Positions 26,517 through 35,240 of a stretch of 64,000 nt of DNA are shown here, one piece after another (the stretch's first letter is position 1; the number at the start of each line of letters is the position of its first letter). Origin of the DNA: Ferrovibrio sp965278975 (GTDB taxonomy: Bacteria; Pseudomonadota; Alphaproteobacteria; Ferrovibrionales; Ferrovibrionaceae); assembly GCF_965278975.1 (NCBI RefSeq), contig NZ_OZ257126.1:3100001-3164000 (forward strand), in the 5' to 3' direction. Both the position numbers and the translations under genes were made by a program. The notes beneath the pieces were generated by a model, which worked only from the letters and a program-made list of their open reading frames with translations, had not been told where the DNA came from and did not search any database.

Positions 26517-27856
26517 CACAGCACCTCCTCAAGCGCCGCAACCAGCGCCTCGACATCTTCATCCGTGTTGGTCTCGGTGGCGGCAAGCAGCAGCAGGTTC
26601 TCTGCCTCCGGTTCGTCGGGCCACAGCCTGGAGGCCGGCACCCCGCCAAGGATGCCCTTGGCCGCCAGTGCTTCCACCACCTGCTTCGCCGGCTTGGGCA
26701 GGCGCAGGGTGAATTCGTTGAAGAACGCCTGGTTCAACACTTTGGCACCCTTCAGGCCGTCCAGGCGCTCGGCGAGTTCAACCGCCTTGCCGTGATTGAT
26801 CTCCGCCAGCCGTACCAGCCCGGCCTCGCCGAGTAGGCTCAGGTGGATGGTGAAGGCCAGCGCGCAGAGGCCGGAATTGGTGCAGATATTCGAGGTCGCC
26901 TTCTCGCGGCGGATATGCTGCTCGCGCGCCGAAAGCGTGAGCACGAAGCCGCGCTTGCCGTCCTGGTCCACGGTCTCGCCGCAGAGCCGGCCCGGCATCT
27001 GGCGCAGGAATTTCTCCTTCGCCGCGAACAGGCCGACATAGGGTCCGCCGAAGCTCAGCGGCACGCCGATGCTCTGGCCTTCCGCCACCACGATATCGGC
27101 GCCCATTTCGCCCGGCGGCGTGATCAGGCCGAGTGATACCACTTCGCTCACCGCCACCACCAGCAGCACGCCCTTGGTCTGGCAGGCCTTGGACAAGGCC
27201 GTGAGGTCGCGCACATGGCCGAACAGCGACGGGTTCTGCACCACCACGCAGGCGGTCTGGTCATCGATCAGCGCCGTCAGGTCTTCCGTGCCATCCACAT
27301 CCATCGGTGCGGCGGTGAAGGGCTGGTCGGTCTGTTGCAGCAGCGTGGTGACGACATCGCGGTAATGCGGATGCAGGCCGCCGGACAGCACCGCCTTGTG
27401 CCGCTTGGTGACGCGCTGCGCCATCAGCACGGCTTCGCCGCAGGCGGTGGCACCGTCATAGAGCGAGGCATTGGCCACATCCATGCCGGTGATCAGCGCC
27501 ACCTGGGTCTGGAATTCAAACAGGTATTGCAGCGTGCCCTGGGCGATCTCGGGCTGATACGGCGTGTAGGAGGTAAGGAATTCGCTGCGCTGGATCAGAT
27601 GGTCGGCGGCGGCCGGGATATGGTGGCGATAGGCGCCGGCGCCGAGGAAACAGGGCGCATCGGCGGGCGAGAGATTCTTCGCCGCCAGCGCCGCCACATG
27701 GCGCTCCACTTCCAGTTCGCCGCGATGTGGCGGCAGGTCGATTTCCGGGTTCAGTGCCTCGGGCGGCACATCCTTGAACAAGGCATCGATATCATCAACG
27801 CCGATTGCCGCCAGCATGGCGCGGCGGTCGGCTGCGGTCTGACCAAGATAGCGCAT
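26516..27856 (-). CDS. gcvPA: Glycine dehydrogenase (P-protein) subunit 1
   Basis: The N-terminal half-equivalent of the P-protein, 446 aa, beginning MRYLGQTAADRRAMLAAIGV. Family blocks are FLGAGAYRHHIPAAADHLIQ, TSYTPYQPEIAQGTLQYLFE and MDVANASLYDGATACGEA. It pairs with GcvPB to make the active enzyme. The gene is 10 bases after gcvH and overlaps gcvPB by one base. Confidence 0.96.
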   Translation of the reverse strand: MRYLGQTAADRRAMLAAIGVDDIDALFKDVPPEALNPEIDLPPHRGELEVERHVAALAAKNLSPADAPCFLGAGAYRHHIPAAADHLIQRSEFLTSYTPYQPEIAQGTLQYLFEFQTQVALITGMDVANASLYDGATACGEAVLMAQRVTKRHKAVLSGGLHPHYRDVVTTLLQQTDQPFTAAPMDVDGTEDLTALIDDQTACVVVQNPSLFGHVRDLTALSKACQTKGVLLVVAVSEVVSLGLITPPGEMGADIVVAEGQSIGVPLSFGGPYVGLFAAKEKFLRQMPGRLCGETVDQDGKRGFVLTLSAREQHIRREKATSNICTNSGLCALAFTIHLSLLGEAGLVRLAEINHGKAVELAERLDGLKGAKVLNQAFFNEFTLRLPKPAKQVVEALAAKGILGGVPASRLWPDEPEAENLLLLAATETNTDEDVEALVAALEEVL

Positions 27857-27866
27857 AAGCGATCCT

Positions 27867-28241
27867 TCAGAGGGTCTTGAGATAGGCGTCGTAGGCGGCG
27901 CGGTCCATCAGGCCATCAAGCTCGGCGGCATTGGCGATGGTCAGCTTGAAGAACCAGGCATCGGTTTCGGCGGCCGAATTCACCAGCGCCGGATCGGCTT
28001 CCAGCGCGCTGTTGCTCTCGGTGACGCTGCCGCCCACGGGGGCGAAGATTTCGCTCGCCGCCTTCACGGATTCAACCACGGCAATCTCGCCGCCGGCATC
28101 CACCTTGCGGCCCGGCTGCGGCAATTCAACGAACACCACATCGCCAAGCTGGCTCTGGGCGTAATCGGTGATGCCTACGGTGCCGGTGCTGCCGTCAACG
28201 GCGATCCATTCATGGTCCTTGGTGTAGCGGATAGTGGGCAT
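27867..28241 (-). CDS. gcvH: Glycine cleavage system H protein
   Basis: The lipoyl carrier that shuttles the aminomethyl group between P, T and L proteins. The 124-aa product has KDHEWIAVDG at the start, the GDVVFVELPQPGRKV block and the lipoylated Lys60 in VVESVKAASE. It lies seven bases after gcvT in the riboswitch-controlled operon. Confidence 0.97.
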   Translation of the reverse strand: MPTIRYTKDHEWIAVDGSTGTVGITDYAQSQLGDVVFVELPQPGRKVDAGGEIAVVESVKAASEIFAPVGGSVTESNSALEADPALVNSAAETDAWFFKLTIANAAELDGLMDRAAYDAYLKTL

Positions 28242-28248
28242 GGTTTCC

Positions 28249-29379
28249 TCAGGCTTTGGCGTAGCGCTTGGTGATGAAGGGCAGGGTTACGATCTTGGCC
28301 GGCAGCGGCTTGCCGCGTACCAGCAATTGCACCGGCGTACCGGCGGCGGCAAAGGCGGTTTCGACATAGCCCATGGCGACCGGCGCATCGACGCTGGGGC
28401 CGAAGCCACCCGAGGTGATGACACCGATCTTGGCGCCATCGGCATTGAGCACGTCGACGCCTTCGCGGGCCGGGGCGCGGCCTTCCGGCTGGATGCCGAC
28501 ACGCTTGCGCGTCACACCACTGGCCAGTTGCTGCTGCACGATGGCGGCGCCGGGATAGCCACCCTCGGCGCGGCGGCGCTTCGAAATCGTCCAGTTCAGC
28601 CCGGCCTCGATCGGGGTCGTCGCCGTGTCGATGTCATGGCCGTAAAGGCACAAGCCCGCTTCGAGCCGCAGGCTGTCGCGCGCACCCAGGCCGATGGGCT
28701 TCACTTCCGGCTGGCTCAGCAGCCAGCGTGCGAAGGCTTCCGCCTCGCTGGCTGCAATCGAGATTTCGCAGCCATCTTCGCCGGTATAGCCCGAGCGGGT
28801 GACGAAGCAGGCATGCGGTCCGAGCTTGATTTCCGCGCCCTGGCCGAATTGCAGCTCGCTCACGGCCCCGTTGAGGCGGCTGAGCACCGCTACCGCTTCG
28901 GGTCCTTGCAACGCCAGCAGGGCCAGATCGGGCAGGTATTCGACAGTGCAATCGGGCAGGCCGCTTGTAAGCAGCGCGACGTCTTGCTCTTTACACGCGG
29001 CGTTGACGATGACGAACAGGTCATTGGCGCGCTTGTTCACCATCAGATCGTCGAGGATGCCGGCGGCATCGTTGGTGAACACCGTGTAGCGCATGCGGCC
29101 CACTTCCAGCGCCACCAGGTCACCCGGCACCAGCCGCTCCAGTGACTTGGCGGGATCGGCGCCCGGAGTCTTGGGGGTAATGCGCACCTGGCCCATATGC
29201 GATACGTCGAACAGGCCGGCAGCGGCGCGGGTATGCTTGTGCTCGGTGAGGATGCCGGTGGGATACTGCACCGGCATTTCATAGCCGGCGAAGGGCACCA
29301 TCTTGCCGCCCAATTCCTTGTGCAGCGCGTTGAGCGGCGTGAATTTGAGGTTTTCGGTATCTGCGCCAGAAGTCGCCAC
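28249..29379 (-). CDS. gcvT: Glycine cleavage system T protein (aminomethyltransferase)
   Basis: Transfers the one-carbon unit from GcvH to tetrahydrofolate, releasing ammonia. The 376-aa product has the folate-binding FDVSHMGQVRI, RSGYTGEDGCEISI and the C-terminal GYVETAFAAAGTPVQLLVRG region. I use the GTG at 29379 (N-terminus V/M-ATSGADTENLKFTPL) with GGGGA just upstream. It is the first gene of the gcv operon, about 55 bases after the glycine riboswitch. Confidence 0.95.
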   Translation of the reverse strand: MATSGADTENLKFTPLNALHKELGGKMVPFAGYEMPVQYPTGILTEHKHTRAAAGLFDVSHMGQVRITPKTPGADPAKSLERLVPGDLVALEVGRMRYTVFTNDAAGILDDLMVNKRANDLFVIVNAACKEQDVALLTSGLPDCTVEYLPDLALLALQGPEAVAVLSRLNGAVSELQFGQGAEIKLGPHACFVTRSGYTGEDGCEISIAASEAEAFARWLLSQPEVKPIGLGARDSLRLEAGLCLYGHDIDTATTPIEAGLNWTISKRRRAEGGYPGAAIVQQQLASGVTRKRVGIQPEGRAPAREGVDVLNADGAKIGVITSGGFGPSVDAPVAMGYVETAFAAAGTPVQLLVRGKPLPAKIVTLPFITKRYAKA

Positions 29380-29433
29380 GGGTCCCCACGGATATAAAGA
29401 GTCGGTACGGCAGCGGGCTTTCGCCCGTCTGCG

Positions 29434-29650
29434 CCCCCTCTGTCCGTGGACCTGAGAGATTCGCCTGCTTTCCGTAAGGAGAGCCGACTTACTCCGTCGG
29501 TGGGCCGCAGGCTTGTGCCTGTTGCCGCTTTCCAGAGCCTCGCAATGATCCCACGGTCCTTCGGCCTGAGAGTTTCCGGGGCGGTTGCTCCTTCGGCGCG
29601 TCGGGCTCGGGTTCCATCTCTGGACCCGCCAACGGCTCTCCCGCGGGATC
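29434..29650 (-). ncRNA. Tandem glycine riboswitch upstream of gcvT
   Basis: Minus-strand leader with two glycine aptamers. Aptamer 1 shows CGCCGAAGGAGCAA then AAACTCTCAGGCCGAAGGAC; aptamer 2 shows CACCGACGGAGTAA then AATCTCTCAGGTCCACGGAC followed by AGAGG. These match the conserved cores of the glycine riboswitch (RF00504 type), joined by a short linker. A CGGGC-GAAA-GCCCG hairpin between aptamer 2 and the gcvT GTG is the likely expression platform. Tandem glycine riboswitches normally turn the glycine cleavage operon on when glycine is high. Confidence 0.95.
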
Positions 29651-29664
29651 TAAGCGATGGCCCG

Positions 29665-29692
29665 AGCATAGGCAGGCGGGCAATCGAGTCAA
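29665..29692 (-). promoter_or_regulatory. Sigma-70 type promoter of the gcv operon
   Basis: On the minus strand TTGACT (29687-29692) and TATGCT (29665-29670) are separated by 16 bases. The predicted start near 29658 lies just before riboswitch aptamer 1, as expected. Confidence 0.7.
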
Positions 29693-29829
29693 ACCCTTTC
29701 GCCCCGCGCTGCGAAAAGCCTGGGGAAAACCCGGGTTGACAGGCAAAAACGGCAGGTTAGGCTTGAGTTATACACAAGCTGCCGGTGCCGACTCGGTGCT
29801 GGCGGGAAAGAATGAGCCGGGAGGGCCAG

Positions 29830-30372
29830 ATGAATCCGTTCTTCGTCGAGCAGATGGCGATGTATTCCGCCTATCACCGCGATGCGCGCAACCGCGCCAC
29901 TCATTTCATCGGCATCCCCGCCATTGTCTTTGCACTGTTCGTCCCGCTGGCCTGGATCAACCTCGGCAGTGTTGCCGGTCTGCCGCTCACCGGCGCGGTG
30001 CTGCTCTGGGCCGTGACCGGCCTGTTCTATCTCTGGCTCGACCGCCTGTTCGGCTTCCTCATGCTGCTGGTCAGTCTGGCGCTGCTGGTTGCCGCGCATC
30101 AGATCGCCATGATGGGCAGCATGATCGGCTGGAGCGTTTTCGCGCTGGCCTTTGTCGGCGGCTGGATTTTCCAGCTTGTCGGCCATGCCTTCGAGGGCCG
30201 CCGCCCGGCGCTGGCCGATAATCTGTTGCAGGCGCTGATCGGCCCGATGTTCCTGGTGGCCGAAACCGCATTCGCCGCCGGCCTCAAGCCGGAACTGCAT
30301 GAAGCGGTGGAAGCGCGCTGGCAGCATTACTCGGTGGGTGCGATGCAGGAACGTGCTGCTGCTGCGCATTGA
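29830..30372 (+). CDS. Mpo1-like (DUF962/YGL010w) membrane protein
   Basis: A 180-aa polytopic protein with about four membrane helices. It has the family N-terminus (EQMAMYSAYHRDARNRATHFIGIP) with the His residues that bind iron in yeast Mpo1, and the later GHAFEGRRPALADNLLQAL. Mpo1 is an Fe(II) dioxygenase acting on 2-hydroxy fatty acids; whether this bacterial member does the same is inference. GGAGGG at 29820-29825 supports the ATG at 29830. It diverges from the gcv operon and is 22 bases before the cyclase gene. Confidence 0.85.
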   Translation: MNPFFVEQMAMYSAYHRDARNRATHFIGIPAIVFALFVPLAWINLGSVAGLPLTGAVLLWAVTGLFYLWLDRLFGFLMLLVSLALLVAAHQIAMMGSMIGWSVFALAFVGGWIFQLVGHAFEGRRPALADNLLQALIGPMFLVAETAFAAGLKPELHEAVEARWQHYSVGAMQERAAAAH

Positions 30373-30394
30373 GTTCCAGAAAAGCGAGGCTGGT

Positions 30395-31444
30395 GTGAAC
30401 CCGCGCTGGACGCGTCGGCCCGAAGGGTCGACCTGGGGTGATTTCGGCCCGGACGATCAGATCGGCCGGCTGAATCTGATCACGGCTGAAAAGACCCTCC
30501 AGGGTATCGCCGAGGTGCGCGAGGGGCGGCGCTTCTGCCTCTCCCTGCCGCTGGAATATCCCGGCGGTAATCTGCTCAATCCGCGCCGCTTCCCACCGCG
30601 CCTGTTCGCCACCGGGCGCGGCGACCGCGCTAACATGGTGCATCGCCTGTCGCTCTATGATGTGCGCCACAATGATGTGATGTGCGACGACCTGGCGCTG
30701 ATCTACCTGCAATACTCCACGCAATGGGACAGCTTCGCCCATGCTGGCCAGATGTTTGATGCCGATGGCGATGGCGTGCCGGAGCCGTGTTTCTACAATG
30801 GCTATCGCGGCGGCGTGGAAATCCCGGAAGCCATCGACCATGGCGGCGAGCCGAGGCCGGACCGGTTCGAACAACCCGGCGTGAAGGCGCTCGGTGTCGA
30901 GAATTTTGCCAGGCATGGCGTGCAGGGGCGCGGCGTGCTGGTCAACCTGTTCGATCTGGTGGGCGAGGCGCGCAGCTGGGTCGGCTATGACATCCTGATG
31001 CGTGCCATGGAAACGCAGCGCGCCGAAATCGAAAGCGGCGACATGCTCTGCCTCTATACCGGCTTCGGCGATACGCTGCTGAGCATGCAGGCGAGGCCCG
31101 ACCGCCAGCGGCTGGAGAATTCCAATGCCGTGATCGATGGCCGCGATGGCAGGCTGCTGAACTGGATCAGCGACAGCGGCGTTGCGGCGCTGATCGCCGA
31201 TAATTACGCCGTCGAGGGCTTGCCGGCCAAGGATGTGTCGGCCAGCGAGGGCAGCCATGCCGCCTTGCCGTTGCATGAACATTGCCTGTTCAAGCTCGGC
31301 GTGCCGCTCGGTGAAATCTGGTATCTCTCCGAACTCGCCGCCTGGCTCAAGGCGGTGGGCCGCAGCCGCTTCCTGCTCACGGCGCCGCCGCTCAGGCTGA
31401 CCGGCGCGGTCGGCTCGCCGGTGACGCCCATCGCCACGGTATAA
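30395..31444 (+). CDS. Cyclase-family (kynurenine formamidase-like) metal hydrolase
   Basis: A 349-aa member of the putative cyclase family (PF04199 type), metal-dependent hydrolases that include bacterial kynurenine formamidase. The metal-binding region reads QWDSFAHAGQMFDADGDG, a variant of the HxGTHxD motif seen in the longer subfamily with STQWD. Conserved TWGDFGPDDQIGRLNLI near the N-terminus and GLPAKD...LHEHCLFKLGVPLGE later support the call. I start at GTG 30395, four bases after GAGG. The substrate is unknown. It probably forms a unit with the preceding Mpo1-like gene. Confidence 0.82.
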   Translation: MNPRWTRRPEGSTWGDFGPDDQIGRLNLITAEKTLQGIAEVREGRRFCLSLPLEYPGGNLLNPRRFPPRLFATGRGDRANMVHRLSLYDVRHNDVMCDDLALIYLQYSTQWDSFAHAGQMFDADGDGVPEPCFYNGYRGGVEIPEAIDHGGEPRPDRFEQPGVKALGVENFARHGVQGRGVLVNLFDLVGEARSWVGYDILMRAMETQRAEIESGDMLCLYTGFGDTLLSMQARPDRQRLENSNAVIDGRDGRLLNWISDSGVAALIADNYAVEGLPAKDVSASEGSHAALPLHEHCLFKLGVPLGEIWYLSELAAWLKAVGRSRFLLTAPPLRLTGAVGSPVTPIATV

Positions 31445-31605
31445 AGCGGCCACAGTGTAGGTTGTGGTGGCGTGCAACTGTTGCGTTATTGGCGCGCACT
31501 TGTTTGTGAACCTACAGACTATTGCTAGGTGATTTCGCCCGGCCTCCTTACCGTTTGACTTGGTGTTTGCCAGAAATCACCGGAAATCAAACGGGGGGGT
31601 GCGTC

Positions 31606-33507
31606 ATGGCATGGTTCCGTAACCTTGGCCTGCTGACCAAGCTGCTTGGCGTTGTCACCATTCTCATTTTCACGGCGGGCTTGATGGCCTATGGCGGCGT
31701 GAACGCGCTGGCCCAGATGGAGCGCGCGCTGGTTCGCATTGATGATGCCGCCACCCGGCTGGAACATGCCGGGCGCGGCACGGTGAATCTGGTGCAGTTC
31801 GTGCGCATGGCCGAGGCGATGACGCGCCGGCTCGATCCGCCTTTGCGCGATACCGTGATCAAGACTGCCGATGATGAACTGACTCGCTATCAGAGCCGCA
31901 TGGAGCGGCTGAAACCGCTGATCAATACCGATGCCGACCGCAAGGATTTCGCTGACATGCAGGCGGCGGTGGACCGGTATATCCCACTTTATCGCAGCGC
32001 CCGCGAGACCAGCGACAAGGGCGATTTCGCGGCTGCCGAAGCCACGATCATTGCCGCCTCGGCGCAGTTCAACGCCGCGCGCCAGAGCCTGCGCAATATC
32101 GAGGACCGCTATAACAAGCAGCAGGAGGAAGTGCAGAAAGCGGCCCTGGCGGAAGCCAGGGGAACGCGCGCCGAACTGATCATCATCGCCGTGATCGGCT
32201 GCGCCGCCGGTCTGGCGCTGGCGCTGGGTATCGTGCTGCTCGGCGTTACCCGGCCATTGCAGCGCATGATTGCGGCAATGCAGCGCCTGGCCGACGGCCA
32301 TCTCGATGCCCAGGTGCCGGTGTTGCAGCAGACCGACGAGGTTGGCCGTATCGGTGCGGCCTTGGTGGTGTTCAAGGAAAACGCGGTTGAGAAGCAGCGC
32401 GCGGAAGAGGAAATCGCCGCGCGGCGGCAGGAGGCCGAGGCACAGCGCGCGGCGCGCGAGGCGCGCGAGCGCCAGGCAGCAGCGGAAGTTGCGGAACTCT
32501 GCCGCCGCATCACGGCGGGCGACCTCTCGACGCGCCTGAATGAAACCGACAAGGATGGCTTCCTGCTGACCTTGAGCCAGGAACTCAACCGCCTTTCCGG
32601 CACGCTTGGCACCGTTACCGGCGGGCTCGCCAGCGTGATGGAGACCATGGCCGATGGCGACCTGACGCGGCAGGTGGAAGGCGAATACCAGGGGGTGTTC
32701 GCCACGCTGAAGAACAGTGCCAACAGCATGGCCTCGCGCCTGCGCGAATTCGCCGGCAGGCTGTTGCAGACGACGGAAGCGGTGCATGGCGCGGCCGCCG
32801 AGATTTCCACCGGTAGCCAGGATCTTGCTGGCCGCACCGAATCCCAGGCCGCCAGCATCGAGGAAACCGCCGCCTCGATGCATGAGATCACCACGACGGT
32901 GAGGCAGAATGCGGATAATGCCCAGGCCGCCAACCAGCTTGCCACCACAGCGCGGGATACCGCCGAGACCGGCGGCAAGGTGGTGGGCGATGCAGTGGCC
33001 GCCGTAACGCAGATCGAGGAGAGCGCACGCAGGATTTCCGATATCGTGGCGCTGATCGACGAGATCGCCTTCCAGACCAATCTGCTGGCGCTGAATGCCA
33101 GCGTGGAGGCGGCCCGCGCTGGTGAAGCAGGGAAGGGCTTTGCCGTTGTGGCGCAGGAAGTGCGGGCCCTGGCGCAACGCTCGGCCAGTGCCTCGAAGGA
33201 CATCAAGGCGCTGATCTCGGAATCCAACGCCCAGGTCAAGACCGGTGCCACTCTGGTCAACCGCGCCGGCCAGTCGCTGGTGGACATTGTTGCGGCAATC
33301 AAGAAGGTGTCGGATATCGTCGCCGAGATTGCGGCCGCCAGCCGCGAGCAGGCCACGGGACTGGATCAGATCAACACTGCCGTGGGCAGCATGGACGAAA
33401 TGACCCAGCGCAATGCCGCCCTGGTTGAGGAAACCACGGCGGCGGCACAGTCGCTCACCACCCAGGCGCAGGAACTGGCGGCCCTGGTGCGCTTCTTCAA
33501 AACCTGA
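31606..33507 (+). CDS. Methyl-accepting chemotaxis protein with double HAMP
   Basis: A 633-aa chemoreceptor. TM1 is at ~11-30, a helical periplasmic ligand domain at ~31-188, TM2 at ~191-213. A HAMP follows, then a Glu/Arg-rich helix (around EKQRAEEEIAARRQ) and a second HAMP-like unit (~300-400). The signalling domain has the hairpin tip IDEIAFQTNLLALNASVEAA. It ends ELAALVRFFKT without a CheR-tethering pentapeptide. The ATG at 31606 follows a run of seven G that acts as ribosome site. The ligand is unknown. With the flagellar genes it supports a motile, chemotactic organism. Confidence 0.94.
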   Translation: MAWFRNLGLLTKLLGVVTILIFTAGLMAYGGVNALAQMERALVRIDDAATRLEHAGRGTVNLVQFVRMAEAMTRRLDPPLRDTVIKTADDELTRYQSRMERLKPLINTDADRKDFADMQAAVDRYIPLYRSARETSDKGDFAAAEATIIAASAQFNAARQSLRNIEDRYNKQQEEVQKAALAEARGTRAELIIIAVIGCAAGLALALGIVLLGVTRPLQRMIAAMQRLADGHLDAQVPVLQQTDEVGRIGAALVVFKENAVEKQRAEEEIAARRQEAEAQRAAREARERQAAAEVAELCRRITAGDLSTRLNETDKDGFLLTLSQELNRLSGTLGTVTGGLASVMETMADGDLTRQVEGEYQGVFATLKNSANSMASRLREFAGRLLQTTEAVHGAAAEISTGSQDLAGRTESQAASIEETAASMHEITTTVRQNADNAQAANQLATTARDTAETGGKVVGDAVAAVTQIEESARRISDIVALIDEIAFQTNLLALNASVEAARAGEAGKGFAVVAQEVRALAQRSASASKDIKALISESNAQVKTGATLVNRAGQSLVDIVAAIKKVSDIVAEIAAASREQATGLDQINTAVGSMDEMTQRNAALVEETTAAAQSLTTQAQELAALVRFFKT

Positions 33508-33560
33508 GCCGGATCGGCTAGCCTCTCCGCACGCTGATAGCTGAAGGAGAGGGCGGCAGT

Positions 33561-35108
33561 ATGAATGGTGCGGAAAGTCTGGTGCGGTCGCTGGTGGCGA
33601 GCGATGTGGAAATCTGCTTCGCCAATCCCGGCACTTCGGAAATGCATTTCGTCGCCGCGCTGGATCATGTGCCCGGCATCCGCTGCGTGCTGGCGCTGGC
33701 CGAAGGCGTGGTCACCGGTGCCGCCGATGGCTATGCAAGGCTTGCCGGCAAGCCCGCCGCCACCTTGCTGCATCTCGGCCCCGGCCTCGCCAATGGCCTG
33801 TCCAACCTGCATAACGCGCGCAAGGCCAACTCGCCCATCGTCAACGTGGTGGGCGAACATGCCACCTATCATCTGCAATACGACGCGCCGCTGACTTCCG
33901 ATATCGATGGTATCGCCCGCCCGGTCTCGGCCTGGATCGGCCGGGCCGCCACGGCTGATGATGTCGGCCCGCTGGGTGCCCAAGCCGTGGCCGCCGCAAT
34001 GACCGGTGCCGGCGGCGTTGCCACCATGATCCTGCCCGCCGATACGGCCTGGAACGAAGCCGCCGCCGTGGCGCCGAAAGTGGCCGTGGCGCCGCGCCGC
34101 AAGGTGGATGATGCCGCCATCCAGGCCGGCGCTGCCGCGCTGAAGGCCGGCGGCAGGAACGCCATGCTGCTGCTCGGCGGCAAGGCCCTGCTGGCGCGCG
34201 GCATCATGCTGGCCGGCCGCATCCAGGCGACTACCGGCTGCCGGGTTTCCAGCCAGGGCAGCAATGCCCGCATCGAGCGCGGCCCGCATCTGCCGGAGAT
34301 CGGCCGCATCCCCTATGTGCTGGATGTGGCGCTGGGCTATCTCAAGGATGTGCAGCAACTGGTGATGGTGGGTGCCAAGAATCCGGTGGCCTTCTTCGCC
34401 TATCCGAACCGCCCGAGCGAATTGCTGCCCGATGGCAGCCTGCGCGTGCCGGTGGCCGCCATCGAGGATGATGTGGAAGATGCGCTGGAACGCATCGCCG
34501 CGGCATTAGGCGCGCCTGCGGATTTCACGATTGCGCCGAAGCCGGCCCTGCCGCCGATGCCGAGTGGCCCGGTGACCCTGGATGGCATTGCCGCCGTGCT
34601 GGCCAACCTGATGCCTGACAACGCCATCATCGTTGATGAATCGATCACCACCGGGCGCGGCATTTTCGGTGCCATGGCCGGCGGTCCGCGCCATGACTGG
34701 CTACAGAATATGGGCGGCTCGATCGGCTATTCGCTGCCTGTGGCTCTGGGCGCGGCGCTGGCGGCGCCGGACCGCAAGGTGGTGGCACTGACCGGCGACG
34801 GCAGCGCGTTCTACACCGAGCAGGCTTTATGGAGCTTCGCGCGTGAGAATGTGGATGTTACCGCCGTGATCTTCGCCAACCGGCGCTACGCCATCCTGCA
34901 GGGCGAGTTGACCAATGTCGGCGTCGGCAATCCGGGGCCGCGCGCCATCGACATGCTGACGCTGGACCGCCCCAATCCCGATTGGGTGAAGCTGGCCGAA
35001 GGCCATGGCGTCGCGGCTGAGCGCGCCACGGATCTCGATGGCTTCGCGGCCGCGCTCAAGCGATCTTTCGCCCAGCGCGGCCCGCGCCTGATCGAACTGG
35101 TGTTTTAA
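33561..35108 (+). CDS. ThDP-dependent enzyme, acetolactate synthase-like large subunit
   Basis: A 515-aa thiamine diphosphate enzyme of the acetolactate synthase/benzoylformate decarboxylase superfamily. The activating Glu is in LALAEGVVTGAADGYARLAG, the Pyr domain continues ANSPIVNVVGEHATYH, and the ThDP/metal motif is TGDGSAFYTEQALWSFAREN...NRRYAIL. It is shorter (515 aa) than IlvB (~570), and no small regulatory subunit gene follows, so it is probably not the biosynthetic enzyme. Such stand-alone members are usually annotated only by family; the substrate cannot be told. It ends before a large inverted repeat. Confidence 0.85.
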   Translation: MNGAESLVRSLVASDVEICFANPGTSEMHFVAALDHVPGIRCVLALAEGVVTGAADGYARLAGKPAATLLHLGPGLANGLSNLHNARKANSPIVNVVGEHATYHLQYDAPLTSDIDGIARPVSAWIGRAATADDVGPLGAQAVAAAMTGAGGVATMILPADTAWNEAAAVAPKVAVAPRRKVDDAAIQAGAAALKAGGRNAMLLLGGKALLARGIMLAGRIQATTGCRVSSQGSNARIERGPHLPEIGRIPYVLDVALGYLKDVQQLVMVGAKNPVAFFAYPNRPSELLPDGSLRVPVAAIEDDVEDALERIAAALGAPADFTIAPKPALPPMPSGPVTLDGIAAVLANLMPDNAIIVDESITTGRGIFGAMAGGPRHDWLQNMGGSIGYSLPVALGAALAAPDRKVVALTGDGSAFYTEQALWSFARENVDVTAVIFANRRYAILQGELTNVGVGNPGPRAIDMLTLDRPNPDWVKLAEGHGVAAERATDLDGFAAALKRSFAQRGPRLIELVF

Positions 35109-35127
35109 AATCGCAACCAATACATAC

Positions 35128-35220
35128 CGTCATGCCCCGCTTCAGGCGGGGCATCCACGTCTTGCTTTCTTGTCTTTAAAAAGAAACTCGTGGATGGCCC
35201 GCCTGAAGCGGGCCATGACG
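35128..35220. repeat. REP-like paired palindrome between convergent genes
   Basis: Two 32-base arms (35128-35159 and 35189-35220) are reverse complements with two compensating changes, around a 29-base AT-rich loop. Each arm is itself a hairpin: GTCATGCCCCGC-ttca-GGCGGGGCATCCACG, and GGATGGCCCGCC-tgaa-GCGGGCCATGACG. It sits between the stop codons of convergent genes and may terminate both. Related elements occur at 3203 and 43711. Confidence 0.85.
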
Positions 35221-35240
35221 ATCCCTTTTTTTGCGCGAAC

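Noticed and set aside
31591..31600. Run of seven G before the MCP start, possible phase-variation tract
   Set aside because: Seven bases is short for slippage switching and it simply serves as the ribosome site; no frame depends on its length.
31525..33177. A 550-codon minus-strand frame opposite the chemoreceptor
   Set aside because: Shadow of a fully supported MCP; composition is His/Arg/Gln-rich as in other shadows.
33561..35108. Calling the ThDP enzyme IlvB
   Set aside because: It is shorter than IlvB, has no adjacent ilvN or ilvC, and looks like the stand-alone decarboxylase-type branch, so only a family name is justified.
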